Assembly (NCBI GenBank): GCA_002898975.1
Contig: BEID01000045.1
Location: forward strand, 1 to 8,205
Direction of reading: 5' to 3'
Origin: a bacterium HR27
GTDB taxonomy: Bacteria; Chloroflexota; Chloroflexia; Thermomicrobiales; Thermomicrobiaceae
Length of the DNA: 8,205 nucleotides
Below the pieces are notes generated by a model. That model had not been told where the DNA came from and did no database searches. It was given only the letters and a program-made list of their open reading frames with translations. Below are positions 6,261 through 8,205 of this stretch, piece after piece. Position 1 is the stretch's first letter. Each line of letters begins with the position of its first letter. The position numbers and the translations under genes are program-made.

Positions 6261-7291
6261 TCACCATCGATGGACAAGAGGTCTTCGTCATCGACGGGCA
6301 CATCCACTTCTGGGACGGAAGCCCGGAAAACTGGCGCAACCAATGGGGCGAAGCCTGGATCAAGTGCTTCTACGATTACCACCTGGCGCTCAGCCCCAAG
6401 GAGGCCGTGTGGCCGTTCGAGAAGTTCGCAAAGTACAGCGAAGAGGATACCATCCGCGACCTCTTCATCGAGGGCCACGTCGACATGGGTATCTTCAACT
6501 CAACCTATCTCCGGGAGTTCTTCAAGAACGGCTTCAATACGCATGAGCAGAACTACGTCCTCGCTCAGAAGTACCCCGACCGCTTCATCCTCTGCGGGTC
6601 GTTCGATCCTCGCTGGGGCGAGGCGGGCTTCGATATCTTCCGGCGGATGGTCGAGCAGTATCCGATCCGCAGCCTGAAGCTCTACACCGCCGAGTGGTAC
6701 AACGGGTCACGCGGCTGGAAGCTCTCCGACCCGATGGCCTACCGCTATCTCGAGCTGTGCCGCGAGCTGGGCATCAAGAATATCCACGTGCACAAAGGGC
6801 CGACCGTCTATCCGCTGAGCAAGGACGCCTTCGACGTCCACGACGTCGACTACGCGGCGACCGATTTCCCCGACCTCAACTTCATCGTCGAGCACGTCGG
6901 TCTTCCACGCCTCGACGATTTCTGCTGGATCGCCAAGCAGGAGAAGAACGTCTATGCCGGTTTGGCCGTGGCGAGCGCCTTCATCGCGACGCGCCCACGC
7001 TATTTCGCCGAGATCATGGCCAACCTGCTCTACTGGGTCGGCGAAGACAAGATCTTGTTCGGCAGCGACTACGCGATCTGGACACCCAAGTGGATCGTCG
7101 AAGCCTTCGCCCGCTTCGAGCTGCCAGAGGACATCAAGCAGGAGCACGGCGTCGACCTCATGCCGCAAGCCAAGCGGAAGATCCTGGGCGAGAACGCAGC
7201 GCGGCTCTATGGTATCGATATCGAGGCCCAGAAGGCGAAACTCGCCAAGGATCCGATCGGGCAGCAACTGGCGGCCAGCCAGGCAGCATGA
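6257..7291 (+). CDS. Amidohydrolase-2 family metal-dependent hydrolase
   Basis: This 344-residue TIM-barrel protein has the metal-site pattern of amidohydrolase family 2 (related to ACMSD and gamma-resorcylate decarboxylase). HIH at 15-17 is on the first strand, Lys141 lies in SLKLYTAEW, and His177/His179 are in NIHVHKGP. His213 is in VEHVG and Asp271 in LFGSDYAIW. All expected metal or catalytic residues are present, so it should be active, probably cytoplasmic, since no signal peptide is seen. Its substrate is unknown. Homologous genes sit beside soluble propane/alkane monooxygenase genes, where the protein is thought to support the monooxygenase, but the reaction is not established. It has about 21 lysines, against one in the DUF59 protein and two in the IclR protein, so its composition stands out. 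The stop is followed by a 79-nt gap with a strong hairpin. Confidence 0.9.
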   Translation: MITIDGQEVFVIDGHIHFWDGSPENWRNQWGEAWIKCFYDYHLALSPKEAVWPFEKFAKYSEEDTIRDLFIEGHVDMGIFNSTYLREFFKNGFNTHEQNYVLAQKYPDRFILCGSFDPRWGEAGFDIFRRMVEQYPIRSLKLYTAEWYNGSRGWKLSDPMAYRYLELCRELGIKNIHVHKGPTVYPLSKDAFDVHDVDYAATDFPDLNFIVEHVGLPRLDDFCWIAKQEKNVYAGLAVASAFIATRPRYFAEIMANLLYWVGEDKILFGSDYAIWTPKWIVEAFARFELPEDIKQEHGVDLMPQAKRKILGENAARLYGIDIEAQKAKLAKDPIGQQLAASQAA

Positions 7292-7311
7292 GGTGACGCT
7301 CGGGAATGGAC

Positions 7312-7344
7312 GGTGGGCTGGGTACCGAGGCGACCCAGCCCACC
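7312..7344 (+). repeat. 12-bp-stem hairpin between amidohydrolase and alcohol dehydrogenase genes
   Basis: GGTGGGCTGGGT (7312-7323) and ACCCAGCCCACC (7333-7344) pair perfectly around a 9-nt loop. It begins 20 nt after the amidohydrolase stop and ends 26 nt before the next ATG. The stem is GC-rich, but no U-run follows, so it may be an mRNA stability or processing element or a partial, factor-dependent terminator that lowers expression of the dehydrogenase. Confidence 0.65.
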
Positions 7345-7370
7345 TGGCGCGGGAAGAAGGGAGTCTCAGG

Positions 7371-8205
7371 ATGCTGGCAGCGCGACTCTATCGCTACGAC
7401 CCGTCGATGCAGGAGGAACTGCGACTCGAGCAGGTTCCGGATCCGACCATCCAACAACCGGACCAGGTGATCGTTCGCATCGTTGGCGCTGGCTTGTGCC
7501 GCACCGATCTCCACATCATCGAGGGGGTCTGGCGCCCGATCCTCGATCCGGAGGGGAAACTCCTCCCGTACACGCTCGGCCACGAGAACACTGGGATTGT
7601 GGAAGCGGTCGGCAGTGCCGTGCGCAGCGTGCGCGTCGGGGATCGGGTCATCTGTCATCCCCAGGCGACCTGTGGTCTGTGTCTCGGCTGCCGGGTCGGG
7701 GAGGATATGTACTGCACAAACGCGCGATTCCCGGGGCTCGATTCGGACGGTGGTTTCGCCGAGTTTTTGGTGACGACCGAGCGCGCGCTCGTCAAGGTGC
7801 CCAATGATGTCGACCTCGTCGATATCGCGCCGCTGGCCGATGCCGGCCTGACGGCCTACCGGGCAGCCAAACGCGCCGCTCGGATCGCCCCACCCGATGG
7901 CTGGGTCGTCATCATCGGCATCGGTGGTCTCGGTCATATCGCCTTGCAAGTCCTGCGTGCCCTGGCTGGTGTACGGATCGTCGCAGTGGATCGCTCGTCA
8001 CTCGCGCTGGAGCGAGCTAGAGAACTCGGCGCCGATCACGTCCTTCCCGGTGGGCCGGACCTGGTGCAGCACGTACACGAGCTGACTGGAGGTGGTGCCC
8101 ACGTCGTGCTCGATTTCGTCGGTGAACAAGGCGTCGAGCAGCAAGGCTGGCAGATGCTGCGCAAAGGTGGCACCCACCTCATTATCGGCTACGGGGGCAC
8201 GCTCG
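7371..8205 (+). CDS. Zinc-dependent alcohol dehydrogenase, NAD-type (3' truncated)
   Basis: The first 278 residues of a medium-chain dehydrogenase are visible; the frame is open to the window edge. Catalytic zinc ligands are Cys43 (GAGLCRTDLH), His71-Glu72 (GHEN) and probably Asp156 (ADAGLTAYRA). The structural zinc site is Cys101, Cys104, Cys107 and Cys115 (CGLCLGCRVGEDMYC). The Rossmann motif GIGGLG is at 182-187, and Asp206 at the end of the second strand (AVDRS) favours NAD+ over NADP+. It oxidises an alcohol to an aldehyde or ketone. The ATG at 7371 follows AGGGAG (7358-7363). About 60-75 residues would be missing if the usual ~340-350 length holds. In propane/alkane monooxygenase clusters an equivalent enzyme oxidises the alcohol product, and that role is inferred here. 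Confidence 0.92.
   Translation, partial: MLAARLYRYDPSMQEELRLEQVPDPTIQQPDQVIVRIVGAGLCRTDLHIIEGVWRPILDPEGKLLPYTLGHENTGIVEAVGSAVRSVRVGDRVICHPQATCGLCLGCRVGEDMYCTNARFPGLDSDGGFAEFLVTTERALVKVPNDVDLVDIAPLADAGLTAYRAAKRAARIAPPDGWVVIIGIGGLGHIALQVLRALAGVRIVAVDRSSLALERARELGADHVLPGGPDLVQHVHELTGGGAHVVLDFVGEQGVEQQGWQMLRKGGTHLIIGYGGTL

Noticed and set aside
6707..7949. Long minus-strand open frames opposite the amidohydrolase and alcohol dehydrogenase genes (6707-7267 and 7158-7949)
   Set aside because: They are antisense shadows in GC-rich DNA. The plus-strand products carry clear catalytic motifs and good ribosome binding sites, while the minus-strand products show no recognisable domain.

Overview
The window is GC-rich DNA with tightly packed genes, strong AGGAGG-type ribosome binding sites, short stop/start overlaps and Arg-rich, Lys-poor proteins. 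This suits a high-GC bacterium. The Tat-like lipoprotein signal, the transporter type and the neighbourhood make a thermophilic Chloroflexota lineage such as Thermomicrobia my best guess, with Actinobacteria as the alternative. That assignment is an inference and is not proven by the sequence.

Left part (minus strand, 4184 down to 224): a complete three-gene ferric-iron ABC importer in the order binding lipoprotein (fbpA-like), fused two-domain permease (fbpB-like) and ATPase (fbpC-like). The genes are joined by a GTGA overlap and a 2-nt gap. The operon has a clear sigma-70-type promoter (TTGACA, 17 bp, GATAAT) at 4327-4299. One inverted repeat covers its -35 box, and a perfect 9-bp inverted repeat covers the expected transcription start. 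The roughly 108-nt leader also carries a 12-bp palindrome and a stable hairpin. A fragment of another gene ends at 111, convergent with the iron operon.

Right part (plus strand, 4641 to the end): an IclR-family regulator is followed by a gene set that looks like one operon: a DUF59/MIP18-like protein with an unassigned C-terminal half, an amidohydrolase-2 family protein, and a zinc-dependent alcohol dehydrogenase cut off by the window edge. This trio is known from the accessory genes of soluble diiron propane/alkane monooxygenase clusters (prm/mim type). The main inference is therefore that monooxygenase subunits, and possibly a dedicated GroEL, lie just beyond 8205. In such a pathway the dehydrogenase would oxidise the alcohol made by the monooxygenase. 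The DUF59 protein and amidohydrolase would help mature or support the enzyme, and IclR would control the operon.

Two perfect inverted repeats mark the right half: an 11-bp-arm dyad across the iclR stop codon, and a 12-bp-stem hairpin between the amidohydrolase and alcohol dehydrogenase genes. No tRNA, rRNA, CRISPR array or insertion sequence was seen.
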